The notes under the pieces: generated by a model
What the model saw: the letters and a program-made list of their open reading frames with translations, nothing else
Database searches by the model: none
What the model was told of the DNA's origin: nothing
Assembly: GCA_023230125.1 (NCBI GenBank)
Contig: JALNXZ010000073.1
Location: forward strand, 1-7,368
Length of the DNA: 7,368 nucleotides
DNA from: Bacteroidales bacterium
GTDB taxonomy: Bacteria > Bacteroidota > Bacteroidia > Bacteroidales > UBA1402
Reading direction: 5' to 3'
Shown: piece by piece, positions 6,639 through 7,368 of the stretch
Layout: each line of letters opens with the position of its first letter
Position numbering within the stretch: the stretch's first letter is position 1
Position numbers and translations under genes: made by a program

Positions 6639-7331
6639 TTATAGGTCTAACTTTCCATTACATGAATACACTCTGGCTCCAAAGATGGCACTTCCAATGC
6701 GAATCATAGTGCTCCCTTCTTCAATAGCTATTTGATAGTCGTCAGACATGCCCATGGACAACTCGCAGAAAGCGGATTCATCCATGAAAAAATTCTTTTT
6801 GAAATACTCAAAGCTGATTCTTAGACATTTGAATTCAGAGCGTATTTGGGCCGTATTTTCTGTCAGTGTTGCCATACCCATCAATCCACAAATCCGAATG
6901 AATCTCAAATCTTTCAGATAACCATTTGACAGGATATCCCTGCATTCGTCAAAACTAAAACCGAATTTGCTTTCTTCTTGTGCAATGTGCATCTGAAGCA
7001 GACAAGGAATGATTCTGCTTGCTTTTTCAGCCTCCTTGTTGATTTCTTTCAACAATTTGAGGCTGTCCACACCGTGAATCAAAGAGACGAATGGTACAAT
7101 CTGCTTAATCTTGTTGGTTTGCAGATGCCCGATAAAATGCCATTCGATGTCATTTGGACACAATGGTTGTTTCTCACAGAGCTCTTGAACCCTGTTTTCT
7201 CCAAAAATACGCTGACCAGCCTGATAAGCTTCCAATATGGCCTCAACCGGTTGGAATTTCGATACGGCCACCAGACGGGTGCCGGTTGGCAGTTCACTGT
7301 TTATACGATAAATGTTTTCAGAAACAGACAT
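6639..7331 (-). CDS. yggS: YggS/YlmE family pyridoxal phosphate homeostasis protein (PLPBP)
   Basis: This 230-residue protein is close to the family's usual length (E. coli YggS has 234) and forms the single-domain PLP-binding barrel related to alanine racemase and eukaryotic PROSC/PLPBP. It binds pyridoxal 5'-phosphate and buffers the cellular pool of vitamin B6 and amino/keto acids; it has no known enzymatic activity. Visible motifs are LVAVSKFQP with Lys25 as the expected Schiff-base lysine, IFGENRVQE (42-50), WHFIGHLQTNK (64-74), QEESKFGF (118-125), GLMGMAT (149-155), LSMGMSDD (191-198), and the phosphate-binding end MIRIGSAIFGAR (209-220). The ATG at 7331 puts Lys25 at a normal distance from the N-terminus. 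The stop of a preceding minus-strand frame lies 12 bases upstream, suggesting it is the distal gene of an operon. No terminator is visible before the convergent rpiB. Confidence 0.95.
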   Translation of the reverse strand: MSVSENIYRINSELPTGTRLVAVSKFQPVEAILEAYQAGQRIFGENRVQELCEKQPLCPNDIEWHFIGHLQTNKIKQIVPFVSLIHGVDSLKLLKEINKEAEKASRIIPCLLQMHIAQEESKFGFSFDECRDILSNGYLKDLRFIRICGLMGMATLTENTAQIRSEFKCLRISFEYFKKNFFMDESAFCELSMGMSDDYQIAIEEGSTMIRIGSAIFGARVYSCNGKLDL

Positions 7332-7343
7332 GATAAAAAAATA

Positions 7344-7368
7344 TTATTGTTCAGGAATATGATCCTCT
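7344..7368 (-). CDS. Possible C-terminal end of an upstream operon gene (unidentified)
   Basis: On the minus strand, one frame entering from the right edge reads Glu-Asp-His-Ile-Pro-Glu-Gln and then TAA at 7344-7346, 12 bases before the yggS start. The acidic, charged tail and tight spacing fit the end of a co-transcribed gene, but seven codons cannot identify a family and chance is not excluded. In Bacteroides genomes I recall a small DUF4494 gene often preceding yggS; that is memory and not shown here. Confidence 0.3.

Overview
The window looks like chromosomal DNA from a member of the Bacteroidota, most likely the order Bacteroidales. The evidence is moderate-to-low GC content, AT-rich leaders without clear Shine-Dalgarno sequences, two promoter boxes of the Bacteroidota type TAnnTTTG (both TATCTTTG), a DUF4861 lipoprotein, and protein variants typical of that phylum. 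No genus can be assigned safely.

Layout, left to right: (1) the last 56 codons of a short-chain dehydrogenase of the gluconate 5-dehydrogenase / KduD type. A long hairpin follows, then a complete DUF4861 lipoprotein on the same strand. Together these suggest the edge of a uronate or pectin-type sugar acid catabolic locus. (2) A symmetric bidirectional terminator separates DUF4861 from a convergent soluble sensor histidine kinase with the order PAS-PAS-GAF-PAS-HisKA-HATPase. No response regulator is visible beside it. (3) A 203-bp divergent intergenic region leads to a complete transketolase gene, a terminator, and then rpiB (ribose-5-phosphate isomerase B) with its own promoter box. These two enzymes form a small non-oxidative pentose phosphate block. 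(4) rpiB converges, with only 8 bp between stop codons, on a minus-strand gene for the PLP-homeostasis protein YggS/YlmE. The last seven codons of a probable upstream operon partner lie at the right edge.

The genes are mainly housekeeping carbon metabolism and signalling. I see no mobile element, CRISPR array, RNA gene, toxin-antitoxin pair or defence system. I do not claim a new system here. The points most worth a second look are the uncharacterised DUF4861 lipoprotein beside a KduD-like gene, and the orphan cytosolic kinase whose H-box has Gly where the Thr/Asn linked to phosphatase activity is expected.
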